64,000 nucleotides of DNA from Porphyra umbilicalis (taxonomy: Eukaryota; Rhodophyta; Bangiophyceae; Bangiales; Bangiaceae): NCBI GenBank assembly GCA_002049455.2, contig KV918904.1, positions 62,001 through 126,000 of the forward strand, read 5' to 3'. Positions 43,799 to 56,400 of the stretch are shown here, piece by piece (the stretch's first letter is position 1; every line of letters begins with the position of its first letter). The notes under the pieces are model-generated. The model ran no database searches. It was given only the letters and a program-made list of their open reading frames with translations, and was not told the origin of the DNA. The translations under genes were made by a program, and so were the position numbers.

Positions 43799-45660
43799 AT
43801 GGCGGCCTTTATCCCCATGGTCCCGGCCGCCGCTGCCGGCGGCCGCCGCGCCGCCGCCCTGCCGTCCCGCCGGCCGGTGGTCGCCCTCGGCAGCCGCTCG
43901 AGCGCCTGGGCCGGCGCGACCGCCGCCCGCCTGCCGTCGCGCCCCGCTGGCCGACATGTGCCGACCGCCTCGGCGGGCGTCCCCGCCGCCCCCGACTCGC
44001 TCACGGACGCGGCGTCCTCCAACGGCGCGTCGGCGTCGGCGGCGTCCCCCCCCCCGCCCCCATCCAGGCGCCGGCCGCCAACCCCGCGGCGGAGCACCTC
44101 ACCTCCCACCCGTCCATCCACGTGGCGCCCGGCTCGGACCCGAGCCTCATGGACTCGGTGCACTCGCGGCTGGATTCGGCGCGCCACGCCCCGCTGACGC
44201 TCGTCGTCGTCGGCGCCAGCGGGGATTTGGCCAAGAAAAAGACCTTCCCCGCCATCTTTTCCCTCTTTTACCACGACCTCCTCCCCGACGATTTTGTGGT
44301 GTATGGCTTTGCGCGGCGCGAGATGAGCGACGAGGAGTTTCGCGAAATGATCCTCGGCACCCTCACCTGCCGCGTCATTGACGGCGCCAAGTGTGCGGAG
44401 CGGATGGACGCCTTCCTCCCGCGCTGCTTTTACCACAAGGGCACCTACCATGACCCGGCCACCTTTGCGTCGCTCGACGAGGCAATTGTGGCCAACTTTG
44501 AGTCGCGCCTCACCGAGTCGGTCGCCAACCGCCTCTTTTACCTCGCCGTCCCCCCGTCGGTGTTTGCGCCGTCGGCCGAAGGCGTCAACGATAGCGCGCG
44601 CGCCAAGGGCAATGGATGGACGCGGGTGGTCGTGGAGAAGCCCTTTGGCCGCGACTCGGCGTCGTACGCGACGCTGCGCAGCGCCCTCGGCGCGGTGCTG
44701 TCTGAGGATGAGATTTACCGCATCGACCACTATTGCGGCAAGGAGCTCGTCCAAAACTTGATGACGCTGCGCTTTGCCAACGCCGTCTTTGAGCCGATTT
44801 GGAATCGGCACCACGTCGAGTCGGTACAGATTGTGTTCAAGGAGCCCTTTGGCGTCGAAGGGCGCGCCGGGTACTTTGACAACATTGGCATCGTGCGGGA
44901 CATTATGCAAAACCACCTGCTGCAGGTGTTTGCGCTGCTCGCCATGGAGCCCCCCGTGTCGCTGCACGCCGAGGACATTCGCAATGAAAAGGTCAAGCTC
45001 CTCCGCTCCGTGCTGCCGCTCGCCGCCGACGACTTTGCGCTCGGCCAGTACGCGGCGACGGCAGACGGCAAGCCCGGCTACACGGAAGACGACGGCGTGC
45101 CGGCCGGCTCGCGGTGCCCGACGTTTGCGTCGTGCGTCCTCAAGGTCAACAATGCGCGGTGGGCGGGGGTGCCGATCCTCATCAAGGCCGGCAAGGCGCT
45201 GGACGAGCGCGTCGCCGAAGTGCGCGTGCAATTCAAGCCCGTGGCGGGCGACATTTTTGGCGGCCGCCCGTCCCGCGCGCTCGCCAACAATGAGCTCGTC
45301 ATCCGCGTGCAGCCCGACGAGGCCATCTACATGCGCATCGTGTCCAAGGTGCCGGGCTTGACGAGCCGCATGGAGGAGGCGCGCCTCAACCTGTTTTACC
45401 GCCACGCGTGGGAGGAGTCCAAGGACATCCCCGACGCGTACGAGCGGCTCATTTTGGACGTGATCCAGGGGGAGAAGAGCCTGTTTATTCGCGACGACGA
45501 GGTGGAGATTGCGTGGGACTTGTTCACCCCGGCGCTCACCGAGATGGAGGCGGAGGACAGCTCCGTCGTGCCAGAGGCCTACCCGTACGGGTCGGCGGGG
45601 CCCGCCAACAGCGACATGCTGGCGGAGAAGCACGGTGTGCGCTGGTCGGAGCGGGCCTAG
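43799..45660 (+). CDS. G6PD: Glucose-6-phosphate dehydrogenase, plastid-type leader (apparent frame break in the linker)
   Basis: It oxidises glucose-6-phosphate to 6-phosphogluconolactone, making NADPH for the oxidative pentose phosphate pathway. The catalytic part shows the NADP-binding motif GASGDLAKKK (44,211), VEKPFGRDS (44,632), the substrate-site signature RIDHYCGKE with the catalytic His (44,719), and conserved IKAGKAL and LRRIVSK-like blocks to the end. The ATG at 43,799 (GCCATGG) starts an Ala/Arg/Ser-rich leader in another frame. The two frames meet at a 10-base C run (44,046-44,055) in a Pro-rich linker. One extra C would join them into about 620 residues, close to plastid G6PDH length. 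A base-count error in the run is the likely cause. Confidence 0.93.
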
Positions 45661-46379
45661 GGCCACAGCCGGGGATGCTCTTTGGTCGGCAAGGGCAGTG
45701 GGGGTTGACTTGGTGGGAGCTCGGTTTTTTCTCCCCTCGTTTGTTGTGGTCGTGGTGGAGGTTGCGATGACGCCACTCCCGCCCGCGAGGACGCTGCTGT
45801 GTAGGCTAGAGCAGGGGCGTGCGCGCCCCCCTCGTAGGAGCTTTGCGACAGACGCGTTCTCTTCGTTGTCCGCTTTGCGTGCCGTGCCGCTTGTCGTGTG
45901 CTGTGGTTTCACGCGCGGGCGGGGGTGCGCGTTGAGGAGGGCCGCCGCGCCGCCCGCCATTATGTATTCTAGCGCTTGACCTCTTGCCATCTGGCCGCGC
46001 CGCCGCCGCCGGTCCGCACCGCCCGCCCCGCTCGCACGGACGCAGGTGGCACCGTCATGGGGGTGCGTCGGGCACCGACGCAGGCGCCTCCACCCCGCCT
46101 CGGGGCGCGCCCGCGTCGACCCGTTGACGTTTGGCGTCGGGGCTGGCGGTGCCGTCCGCGGCGGCCCCGTCGGCCCGCGCCGTCGGCTCCTGGGGCGGCA
46201 CGCCGTCGCCACCGCCGGCGCCGGCGGCAGCCGTGGGAGCGCCCGCCACCGTGGCGGCCACCGCCTCTGCGGCCACGTCGGCGGGCGGTGCGGCGGCGGC
46301 GCCACCCCCACCCGCAGCGCCGCCACCCACCGCCGCCCCGCCGCGGTGCGCCACGCCGGCGAGCGGCGGCGAGCACTCG
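45661..46379. other. Intergenic between convergent G6PDH and DBR1
   Basis: The 3' ends of both genes face this stretch. Sequence after 45,970 becomes strongly GC-rich and could include extra low-complexity C-terminal codons of DBR1. No separate gene seen. Confidence 0.45.
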
Positions 46380-46412
46380 TCAGACGGGCGGCTCGCTGGC
46401 AACGACGGCGGC

Positions 46413-46444
<32 letters not shown>

Positions 46445-48018
46445 TGCGGGCGGCGGCGCCCCCGGCGGCGCCTCGGCGGTGGCCGCCCCAACGGCGCCGC
46501 CGCCAGCCTGCGGCGGCGGCGCGCCCGCCGCCGCCGCCGCCGTCGCCGCCGCCGCCAAGGGCGGCGGCGCCTCCTCCCCCCCCCCCGTCAGCGCGGCCGA
46601 CACGGCCGCGGGCGCCCCCAGCGCCGGCGGCGCCGCCGTCGCAGCCAACGACAAGCCGCCGCCGGCGGGCGGCGGACCCCCCGGCGCCCCCCCGCGGGCG
46701 GCGGTACTCCCCCCCCTCCCCCCCCCCCCCCTCTGGCGGCGCGACGACGCCCTGCAACACAATCCCGGCCGCCGCCGCCAGCCGCGCATTCTCCCGCCCG
46801 AGCACCACCCGCCCGCACGGCCCCGCCACGCCGAGGCGTTCGGCCGGCACCGCCGCCCCGCCGCCGGCGGCGGCGGGTGGCGCCGGCGCGAGCGGCACGC
46901 CCGCCGCCGCGAGGCGCGTCAACAGCGCCGCCACGTCCGCGTCGGTCGCGCGCCGCCGCCCGGCGGCGAGGACGGCGAGCCACCCCGGATCCCGCACGAC
47001 GGTGAGGGGCGGCCGCGGGCCGCCGCCGCCCCCACCGCCGTCGCGCGCGTCGGCGGCGGTGGGGATGTCGAGGAGGTGCAAAAAGTCGCGGCGGGGCAGC
47101 ACCTTGTCGAGCGCCAAAAAGCGGGTCGTGGCCGGCGGCGGCGCCGGCGGCGGCGCCGGCGCGCCGGCGCCACCCCCACCCGGCGGCGCCCCCCCCCTCC
47201 CCCAGCCCCCCCACCCCCCGCGGGCGGGTGCACGACGAGCGCCGCAAACTTGACGTGCAGGTGCCCCGCAAACCAGTAGCGCGGCCGCAAGGCCGCGAGG
47301 AGCGTGCCGCCCGCGGCGCTGCCGAGCGCGCCGCGGGCCACCTCGTCACGAAAGTACGGCTTGGCCCGCACGAGGGCGGCGGCGTCGCCCCAGGCGGTGA
47401 CGCCTGCGGGCCAATCGTGGGAAAGGAAGACGTCGAGGGCGGGGGGCGGGGGGGGGGGGAGCCGCCGCCGCCGCCGCCGCCGCCCGCCGCACCGCCGCTG
47501 CCGCCGCTGCCGCCATCGACGCGGCGGGCGGCGAGGAGGGCGACGACATCCTCCTCCCGCACGTGGTACACGCTGCGGAGGTGCGCCGGGGAGTAAGGGA
47601 GCACCTCCCCCCGCGGGCGCCGGTAGTCGCCCGCCTTGTAGATGCCCGACAGGCCGCCCACGGTCAACCCGCCGACGCGCACGACGCCCGCGGCCCCGAG
47701 GTAGTAGATGTTGGGGGCGACCCAGCCACCGAGGGGCAGCGCCGCCAGCACGGCCGACGCCTCGTGGTTGCCCCCGACAAAGAGGGTCAGGACGGGCGCG
47801 ACGGCGGCGCCCGTGTGGTAGCGGGTGAAGCAGGAGAGGCGGCGGTATTTGGGGGGGACGGCGAGGGTGGGGAGGTCCCCCGCGTCGCGGAGGCATTGAA
47901 AGTCCCCGCAGCAGAGGAGGAGGTCGGGGGGGGGGGTGCCCCGCGACGCTGCCGCCGCAATCGTTGCGTAGATGGCGTCGAGTTCGCCGTGGGCGCAGCC
48001 TTGGACGGCGACGCGCAT
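46380..48018 (-). CDS. DBR1: RNA lariat debranching enzyme (two apparent frame breaks at G/C runs)
   Basis: Dbr1 is a metallophosphoesterase that opens the 2'-5' bond of intron lariats in the nucleus. The ATG at 48,018 begins MRVAVQGCAHGELD. Next come LLLCCGDFQCLRD, VPPKYR, LFVGGNHEAS, GGWVAPNIYYLG and IYHVREEDV, all close to human DBR1. In a second frame, after a G/C run (47,441-47,459), come LDVFLSHDWPAG and YWFAGHLHVKFAAL. In a third frame, after GC runs at about 47,185-47,216, comes RFLALDKVLPRRDFLHLLDIP and a low-complexity tail to 46,380. Metal-binding Asp, Asn and His motifs are all present. Both breaks lie in Gly/Pro linkers at homopolymers, and each is repaired by one added base, so the gene is probably intact in the organism. 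Confidence 0.9.
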
Positions 48019-48556
48019 GGCGGCAGGGGGGGGGGGGGGGGGGGGGGGAGGCGCTGTGCTGTGAAATGCAAGGGGGGCGCGGGGAGAGACCGCCGCGGCG
48101 GGGGGGGGGGTGGGGCGACGCGCACCGGCAGCGACAAGCGGACGCCGATTGCACGCGGCGGGGCAATGGCGGCGCAACGGCCATGGACGCGAGCACCGAC
48201 GGTGGTCGTGATGGCCGTTTCAGACGCAGCGAGTGAAATATAAACATCCCCAACATTTACCGTTGACCGCGCAACCCGCTGGGTGGATGGCACCCCGAGG
48301 GCACACCCGCGACCGGCGGCGGACAAGGAAACACAAGGCGAGACACACACACCAGACGGGGGACCACGCCCGCACACCCGCGGGACGGCGGCGCGCACGC
48401 GGCCCGTCATAGATACGTAGGTGGCCGCCGGTGGGCGCACCCCACCGCACCGGCGCCCGACGCCAACAGACGACACGAAAAACTACACGAGGCGCCAAAC
48501 CCCTCCCCCCCCACCCCCGAGCCGCTCGCACGGGCGCTCGACCCCCCCCCCCTCCC
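48019..48556. other. Intergenic, DBR1 to DXS2
   Basis: A G run of about 19-20 bases (48,029-48,048) lies just upstream of the DBR1 start, within its likely 5' UTR or promoter. The rest shows no gene. Both flanking genes are on the minus strand, so the DXS2 3' end lies at the far side. Confidence 0.5.
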
Positions 48557-50830
48557 TCACGGGTTGACGGGCTTGGACAGCACCTCCGCGCCGCGCCCGA
48601 GCAGCCGCAGCGCCGTCGCCTCAATGTGGCGCGCGTTCAACCCCGCCTCCTCGTACTGCTGCGTCTGCGAGCCGTGGTCAATGTACCGGTCCGGGAGCAC
48701 CATTGGGCGCACGCGCAGCCCGCCATCGTCGAGGAGGCCCTCGAGCGCCAAAAAGTGGAGCACGTGGTCCCCAAAGCCCCCAATGCTGCCCTCCTCTACC
48801 GTCACGAGCACCTCGTGGTCGGCCGCCAGGGACCGCACCAGCTCCGTGTCGAGCGGCTTCATGTACCGCGCGTCGGCGACCGTCACGTCGACGCCCGCCG
48901 CCTCGAGCGCCTCGGCCGCACGCACGCACTCGATCAGACGGGTGCCAATGGACAGCAGCGCGACCTTGCGCCCGCCGCCGCCCGATGTGTTGCGGATGAC
49001 GCGGCCCTTGCCAATGGGCAGGGGGCGGCCACGGGTCGGCAGCTCGGCGCCGCGAAAGCCCAGCTTGGACCGCAGCGTCTCCATGCCGAGGCCGTTGCCC
49101 CGCGGGTACCGCACGACGGTCGGCCCATCGTCAAACGCCATGGCCGTGGCGACCATGTGCTGCAGCTCCACCTCGTCCGACGGCGCCATGATCGTCATGT
49201 TGGGGAGGCAGCCGAGGTAAGTCAGATCAAACGAGCCCGCGTGCGTCGCCCCGTCATTGCCCACCAGCCCCGCGCGGTCAATGATAAAGCGGACGGGCAG
49301 CTTTTGCAGCGCCACGTCGTGGATGACCTGGTCGTAGCCGCGCTGGAGGAAGGTCGAGTAGATGCAGCAGACAGGCTTGAGGCCCTCCGTGGCCATGCCC
49401 GCCGCGAGCGTCACCGCGTGCTGCTCCGCAATGCCAACGTCATAGCAGCGCGTCGGGAAGCGGTCGCCAAACAGGTTGACGCCCGTCCCGCCGGGCATGG
49501 CGGCGGTGATGGCCACGATTTTGCGGTCGCGCTCCGCCTCGGAAATCAGCGCGCGCGCAAAGACGCCCGTGTACGACGGCGTCGGCGCCACGGTCTTGAC
49601 CTGCTTGCCGGTGGCAACGTCAAACTTGGCGACCCCGTGGTACTTGTCAAACGCGCCCTCGGCGGGCGCGTAGCCGTGCCCCTTTTCCGTCTTGACGTGC
49701 AGCATAATCGGCTTGTTGCCGGACAAATCCCGCACATTCTCCAGGATGGGGATGAGCGTGTCGAGGTCGTGCCCGTCAATCGGCCCAATGTAGTAAAAGC
49801 CGAGCTCCTCAAACAGCGTCCCGTGGCCGCCGGGCGACACAATGCCGCGGGTGTACTCGTCGACTTTGGCGGCGATGCCTTGCACCTCCTCGGGGAAGAG
49901 GCGCGAAAAGTCCTTGGCCGCCGACCGCACGTTGGAAAACGGCTTGGACGACAGCAGCCGGCTCGTGTAGTTGGACAGCGCCCCCGACGGCACCACCCCC
50001 GCCGCGGACGGGGTGCCCGTCGGCAAACTCACCTGCCCATTGTCATTGAGGATGACAATCACCCGGTTCTTGAGGTACCCGGCATTGTTCATCGCCTCGT
50101 ACGCCATGCCGCCCGTGATGGCGCCGTCGCCAATGACCGCAATGCACTCATTGTTCTTGCCCACCTGGTCCCGCGCCACCGCCATCCCAAGCGCCGCCGA
50201 GATGCTCGTCGAGCTGTGGCCCGCGCCAAACGGGTCGTACTCCGACTCGGCGCGCTTGGTGAAGCCGCTGAGCCCCCCACTCTGCCGCATCGTCCCCATC
50301 GCCCCGCGGCGCCCCGTCAGGATCTTGTGCGGGTACGTCTGGTGCGCCACATCCCACACAATCCGGTCGTGGGGGGTGTTGAACACGTAGTGGAGGGCGA
50401 CGGTCAGCTCCACGACGCCGAGGGAGGCGCCCAGGTGGCCCCCCGTCTGCGACACGGAGCGGATGGTGTCCCACCGGAGCTCGTGCGCAAGGCGCTTGAT
50501 TTGGGGGAGCGACCACGTGCGGTAGTCAGAGGGCTCGGCGATGCGATCGAGGAGGGGGGTGCCTTTGGGGCCATTGTCGTGGGAAGCCGCCGCCACCTGC
50601 GCGGTGACGCTCGGCGGGCCAGAGGTAGGGGGGAAGGGGGGGGGGGGGGTGCCATTGCCATTGCGAGCGTCCATACGCAGGGGGGGCACCCGGGCGGCGG
50701 GGGCGGCGGCGCCGACCGCCTGCCGGCGGCCGGCGGCAGACGACACGGCAGGGGCGGCGCGAGCGCCGACCGCCGCCGCGGTCGCCGACGGCAGCGGGGC
50801 GGCAAACGCCGGCAATGCACGGGGCGCCAT
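48557..50830 (-). CDS. DXS: 1-deoxy-D-xylulose-5-phosphate synthase, copy 2
   Basis: A paralogue of the gene at 33,109-35,361 in inverted orientation, 757 residues from the ATG at 50,830. The leader starts [17 protein letters not shown], clearly related to copy 1 but with insertions. Every DXS motif is kept ([41 protein letters not shown]). Amino-acid differences cluster at the two ends and are absent from the centre. Within 49,596-50,107 I found no nucleotide difference from copy 1, silent positions included. Two functional-looking DXS genes could give dosage or separate expression. Flanking non-coding sequence is not obviously shared, so the duplication covers little beyond the gene. Confidence 0.97.
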   Translation of the reverse strand: MAPRALPAFAAPLPSATAAAVGARAAPAVSSAAGRRQAVGAAAPAARVPPLRMDARNGNGTPPPPFPPTSGPPSVTAQVAAASHDNGPKGTPLLDRIAEPSDYRTWSLPQIKRLAHELRWDTIRSVSQTGGHLGASLGVVELTVALHYVFNTPHDRIVWDVAHQTYPHKILTGRRGAMGTMRQSGGLSGFTKRAESEYDPFGAGHSSTSISAALGMAVARDQVGKNNECIAVIGDGAITGGMAYEAMNNAGYLKNRVIVILNDNGQVSLPTGTPSAAGVVPSGALSNYTSRLLSSKPFSNVRSAAKDFSRLFPEEVQGIAAKVDEYTRGIVSPGGHGTLFEELGFYYIGPIDGHDLDTLIPILENVRDLSGNKPIMLHVKTEKGHGYAPAEGAFDKYHGVAKFDVATGKQVKTVAPTPSYTGVFARALISEAERDRKIVAITAAMPGGTGVNLFGDRFPTRCYDVGIAEQHAVTLAAGMATEGLKPVCCIYSTFLQRGYDQVIHDVALQKLPVRFIIDRAGLVGNDGATHAGSFDLTYLGCLPNMTIMAPSDEVELQHMVATAMAFDDGPTVVRYPRGNGLGMETLRSKLGFRGAELPTRGRPLPIGKGRVIRNTSGGGGRKVALLSIGTRLIECVRAAEALEAAGVDVTVADARYMKPLDTELVRSLAADHEVLVTVEEGSIGGFGDHVLHFLALEGLLDDGGLRVRPMVLPDRYIDHGSQTQQYEEAGLNARHIEATALRLLGRGAEVLSKPVNP

Positions 50831-52424
50831 GGCAGCCCGCTACGGCAACAGAAACACGTTGGCGGGGCGGCAAGCACGGTGATAGCACTCCGTGGCGATA
50901 ACAACGACCGCGACAGCCCCAATGGCGGTAGGTGCGGGCCGCCGGTGGAGGGAGACGCGGTGCCAGTGGTGCGCGTGCGGAGCGGTGGCGGAACGGGAGA
51001 ATAGATATGTACCAGGCGCGTGGCCGCCAGCACTGGAAGCAACCTGCCAGGGCGGGCACACCCGCCGGGGGGAGGTCAGGATCGACGGCGTCGACCAATA
51101 GCGTCATCGAATCATTGACTAAATCTCATCGAAGGGCGGCCAGGTTCCAGGCAGCACTCGGCTTTTGCACCTCCTCCGCCACCGTGGCGCCAGGTTGGAC
51201 GGCCACGCGGCTTGTTCCTCCTTGACCGTTTTCGGCGGGTAAACAGCGGGGGACAAGCGCGTGAAGACGGGGAAATCGTGCTACCTCCCGCCTGTTTTTT
51301 ACGGCTGCTGCGCTTCGCGCTGTGCGGGGGAGCCCACGCACAAACTGCTGGCGGTCCAGTTGTTCTGTTTTCAAAAATTTCAATGCATGAGAGCATGCAA
51401 GAGGGTGAGGACGAAGAAGCAAGCCCGTGAGTCCTTGCTTCAGTACCGTCGATGCGCAAAAGACTCGGTGCGGAAGCTCGTCTGCAGACCACCAGAATGG
51501 CGCTCCCAACCTATACATCGCACACTTGACCTCCTCTGTCCTAAACCTTGGCTCTACTTTTTGGCGCACCCACAAAACCCTCCAGCATGCCCTGCTCAGA
51601 TGCTCTCCGATGGAGTAGGTATACCTGCAGCGTGCTTGTAGTCTTGCCAGCCAGCTTTTCCAGTGACCTGAGCACTCCGCGCCCGCCCGACTTCGAACGA
51701 GGACCTTGCCGCGGGAGCTGCCGCTGATCAGGGGGTCTGCCCAGCGCAGGCTTCCCCCAGGGCGGCCATGGCTGTGGCGCACCGGACTCTCGCCGTTACG
51801 TACTGCCGGTTGTCGTGGAAGTAACGCACGGTGCGCTGGCGAGCGTGGCGCGCCCCCATAAGCCGTGCTGTGCGGCTGAAGGGGGAGTGGGCACACCAGT
51901 GTGCACCGGTTGACTTGGACGGCGTCTCCCTGCAGTTGTAAGTCCACACCCTTTCCGCCACCCCCATAGCTGCGCGCCTGCAGGCGTACACACCGCGAGC
52001 ACCGCGACGCACAGAAAGCTCTCCATCACTCCAACAAACAAGACAAGCACCCTCCCGAGCTTCTGAACACCGTTGACCACAGCGGCAACCATCGAGGGAT
52101 TCGCGCGCTGCACACAACCCTTCAGTCGCCAGTAGCGAATACAGGCCCGGCTACGTCGCAAAGGCTCCGTTGCTGCCGCCCGCTCCATCCGTGAGCACGA
52201 CGCGTCCGATGCTCTTCATCGGGAGGCCCGCTTCCCTCCCACCTGCGTAGCGCACCCCAAGCGCCATCATTGCATTCGCAACTCGCGGGCCCACCACCGT
52301 CGTCGCGCCACCCGCACGCCCACCACCGTCGGCGCGCCACCCACTACGCGCTGCAAACCCGCCCATGGTTCCCACCGCGTCCGCCACACACCAAAATACA
52401 CACAAGGTTGTTCCCCACCGCCAC
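50831..52424. other. No supported gene
   Basis: GC falls after about 51,100. Open frames exist (for example 51,126-51,947 on the minus strand), but none shows domain-like sequence or a family resemblance. No RNA gene or mobile element ends recognised. Confidence 0.45.
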
Positions 52425-53452
52425 TCAACACGAGCAATCAGATGTCGCTGGCCGGTCCGACGAGCCGAGCGTGGTCAGCCCCGGCGAGTCCGTGGCGCCC
52501 CCCCCGCTAGCAGAGGACGAAGCACAGAGCTGCGGGGTGTCGAGCACCTTGCGCACGAGCTCCTCAAAGCATTGTCTTACGCCCGCCGCCGTCCGCGCCG
52601 ATGACTCGATGAAGAGGCAGCCGTTGCGCCTCGCGAGCGCGTCGCCGTCCGCCGAGGACACCTCCCGGTTGGCCAAGTCCAGCTTGTTGCCAACAATCAT
52701 CTTGATGACCTCGGGCCGAGTGCTGTACTGGTTAACTTCGGGCAGCCACACGGACGCGAGGTTGTCGAACGTCTCGCGTTTGGATACGTCATAGACGAGG
52801 ACGACGCCGTGAGCGCCGCGGTAGTAGGCCGACGTGAGCGTGCGGAAGCGCTCCTGGCCGGCTGCACGATAGATTCAGCCCAGACCACAGCAACGATTGG
52901 AGAAAAACGCGCGCAGGAGAAGTACACCAGCGCCTCAAGATGCAGGGCAACACAAGAAAAAGCGTCAGAACGCACTTCGAGAACAGTCGGCCAGTGATGA
53001 CGAGGAGTGGCCTACATCAAACCACTCTGCAGTGATCCCACAGAAGAGAGGACACCCACAGCCGACACGCTGCAGGTGGGAGCCAGAGAGCACCAACGTA
53101 CCGGTATCCCAGGCAGTGATTTTTACACGGCGGCCATCGACTTCCAGAGCCTTGACCTTAAAGTCGACGCCAATGGTCGGCGCAACGTCATCAAACACGT
53201 CGTCGGTGAAGCGGAGGAGGATGGAGCTCTTCCCGACGCCTGCAACACGAATAAATTGATGCCAGGATGAACGGTCAATGGCAGTCGCACAAGATAGCGG
53301 GCAGAAAATAGTCAGCATTGCGCCCAGGGCAGGCTCACCGCGAACCGCATGTCGCATCGCTCAACCACACACAAAGCCAAGTGAGAAGTCACGGCCAACA
53401 TACCGCTGTCCCCACAGAGAAGCACCTTGAACTGCTCGTCGTAGCTGTTCAT
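52425..53452 (-). CDS. RAB18: Rab18/RabC-like small GTPase, three exons
   Basis: Exons on the minus strand are 53,404-53,452, 53,102-53,239 and 52,425-52,861; introns of 164 and 240 bp begin GTATGT and GTACGT and end CAG. Spliced length is 624 nt (207 residues). It begins [22 protein letters not shown], with the P-loop split by intron 1. It continues with TIGVDF (switch I), [12 protein letters not shown] (switch II, split by intron 2), VGNKLD (G4) and ESSAR (G5). It ends in CSC, a CXC-type double prenylation site. LRFTDDVFD and GVDFKVK fit Rab18, which acts on ER and lipid-droplet membranes. Subfamily is by resemblance only; the Rab identity is certain. Confidence 0.93.
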
Positions 53453-56400
53453 GGCGCGAGGCAGGGCTGGAACAAGGATCAGTCAGCGGCACGACGCGCT
53501 GCCAGGCGCCTGTGAGGGGATCAGGCGGATCCGAGAGCCGGCACAGACAGCAAGCAGGAGGAAACGCCGCCTACTCCAGCGCCTACACGGGGGCAGCTCG
53601 AGCTGGCAATGCGGCAATAGGTCGCCACCAGGCCGAGCTGACCTGTACGCAAGACCGCAAACAACACTGAGTGGCAGCGACAAAGGAGTCGCGAGGGGTG
53701 TGCGGACACTCCTGCCAACCAACGCGAAGACAGCACGAGGAGTCGGAACGGGTGCAAGCCGTGCAACTATGCGTAGCAAGCCCGATTGCAGACACAACTA
53801 CACTGCCACGACGCCAAGCAAGACTCAACTATGCTGCATTGCCTATCAACGGCTGTACGTCGATATTTCACGCATTATAGAGTGGTTGGCTCGAAAAATA
53901 CGTATTTTTCAGACGTTGTGTTATTCCTCACGCCCACAAAATAAGTTCGAACCATTGGGGCCTGATAACAGCGCAGATCACACGGTGACAGATTTGTAGT
54001 TAACAAAAAACACTGTCTTGCTTGTAAATCCAGCGTCTGATTGAAATGATCAATTGGTGTGGTCCACATTGCATCCGTGAGCAAAGTGCCTCCGTCGCAG
54101 CCGTCGCCGTGGCCTTCATCAACCAAGGACCCATCATGCGGCGCCCTCGTAGCCTTGCGTCCATGCCGTCGTGGGCTGTACACTGCACACCTCACGTTGG
54201 CCATAGTGCTCATGGTGGCGGCCACCGACATCGCACGCACCTGTTCGTTGCCAGCGGGCGTGTTTGGGAGTGACGTTTTCTGATGTGGCTTGCGTTCCGA
54301 GCATGCCAGAGCATTTGGTACGTTCATGGAGCTTGCCGCCCGTCACTGTGTCCTCTTCCCCTCCCCTGTATACGTGCTCTGGGTGTGATGATTTACTACG
54401 AATCTCGTTAATATTGATGGCCCGGCGTACTCATTTTCATTCACTTTTGACAGTCGGTCGCCGCGTGAAGCCACTAGTATTGGGCTCTGACCTCAGCGCT
54501 ATGCAGGACGTCCTTGAGGGTGTGTGAACTTCTCGTCGCGGGCTTGACTTCTTCACTTGATGCTAACGTGGTTCTCGTCCTGTTGCTTCGTCTTCTCCCT
54601 GTGCGGTCTTGTGCTCTGATATCTCGGTCAATGCATGGTGATGCAGTCAGGTGGGGTTGTCTGGGGATGTAGTCAGGTGGGGTTGTCTGGGGACATGGTC
54701 GCTTGTACTATTCACATATGCCGCTCGTGTATGCGCATATGTCCTCGTGTGGTTTCTCTACGACGTCTTCCCGTTGTTCGGTTTGGCCCGTTCGCCTCTG
54801 TCGCTTGTAAACGAGCGTTTTTGTCGTTTTGTGGTCGTTTGTTGCGTCGCTCAGCTTGCCTGGACCTGTATCCTTGCGGTCATGTCGTGCAGCCGCTGCA
54901 CTGCGACGCTCTCCTTTGCAGCCTTACTTTCATCTGGGGACGATGGCTGGTGTTGCTCGTCCCTGGCGCCTGCTCGTGCACCCTCCTCGTCGGGCAAATA
55001 ATTGGCCCAGTTGCTCGTACCGCGTGGATCCCACCGTGGCGGTGACGCTGGCGCCGGGCCATTGTTCCACAAGCCGACACCCCCCTTGCCCGCCCGCCCC
55101 GTCGCCGCTGCGCGGCGGTGCGGCCGTGCCGGCCCGGCGCGCCCGATTCTCCACCCGCCCACCCGGCCGGCGGCACGCGCCCGCCCCCGCCCCGCGTCAT
55201 TATTTTGGCTCCCGTTGCTGACCACCCGCCGCGGGCACCGCGCGGCGCCGACGCGCCGCGCGGCGCTCGCGGCGCCCCCCTCCCCACCAATTCCAATGCC
55301 CCCACCGGCAGCGCCCCGATTCCGCGCCGCCGGCACCGCCGTGGCGGCCGCCCGACCCGCCGCTCGGCGGGGCGAGTGGCGGGTGCGCGGTCGCCGCTCG
55401 TCCCCCCGCCCCCCCCCCTCTCACGCGCAGCGCTGCCACGCTGGCGGGCGGCCCGCCGCGGGGGCGGCCGCCACTGCGCCCCGCCGCGCGGCGCGGGGGC
55501 GCGCCCCCCCCCCCCCCACCCCCGCCACGGGTGATTGTGGTTCAAGTCGGGGCGGCGGCGGCGGCGACGGCGGGCGCGCCGACGCGGGCCGCCACGGGCG
55601 GCGGGCGTCGACTGGTGGGCGCGCCGCCGACGGGCCGACCGCCCAGTCGCTGCTGCCGCCGCCGCGGCCGCGCGGGGTCGCTGCGAATTGATCTCCCCCG
55701 ACCGCGGCGGCTGCGCGGTCGCGGGCGCCGTCGCCCCCCGCCGCGCTCGACGGTGGCGGCCGCGGCGGCGCCGTCGGTGTGGCTCGCGCTCACCCGCGGC
55801 GGGGGGGCCATTGCGTCGGCCGCCGCGGCGCGGGGGCTGCCACGAGCGCCCGGTCGGTGGGGGGGACGGGCGGGCAGGCGCTCGTGCCGGGGTGTGGGTG
55901 AACCTCGGCTTGGCGGGGGGTGGCAACCCGACGTTCAATGTCGCTGCCGAGCTGTCGGCGGTCCGAGGCGCGCGCACGCGTGCCGCCTCGACGCGGCGCC
56001 CCGCCCTCCACCGTCAATCGGTAGCCGGGCGCATGGGGCGCGTGTCGGCGGGCGGGCGCTATGCAATCGGACCGGGCTCGCCGGTGGGGGTGGCGGCCCG
56101 CCCGCCTGCTGCGGCGCGAGCGCTGACGCGTACGGTCGGTCCGCCGCCGCCACACGCGCCGGACAGTGGTCTTGCCCACCTGCCTCCCCCGCTTTCATAT
56201 GACGTGGGCGTCGGCGGTGGAGGCTGCTGCGGCAACCAAGTCACGCACGTGTACTTGCGCCCCGGCGGGCCGTGGGGAGCCCCCGCGGGTGGGGTGGCGA
56301 CGGGTGGTTGCACGGCACGCCGCCCGTGCGGGCCGGCGGGCGCCAGACGGACGGAGCGTGTGGCCGGCGACCCCGCGCTTGGCCTTCCCGGTGTGTCGTT

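Noticed and set aside
43252-46491. A 1,079-codon open frame on the minus strand
   Set aside because: It lies opposite G6PDH and its upstream region. Extreme GC content keeps stop codons out of the complementary frame, and the protein is Arg/His/Val-rich without any domain.
48431-51004. An 857-codon plus-strand frame
   Set aside because: It is the complement of DXS2. The same shadow appears opposite DXS1, as expected from codon use.
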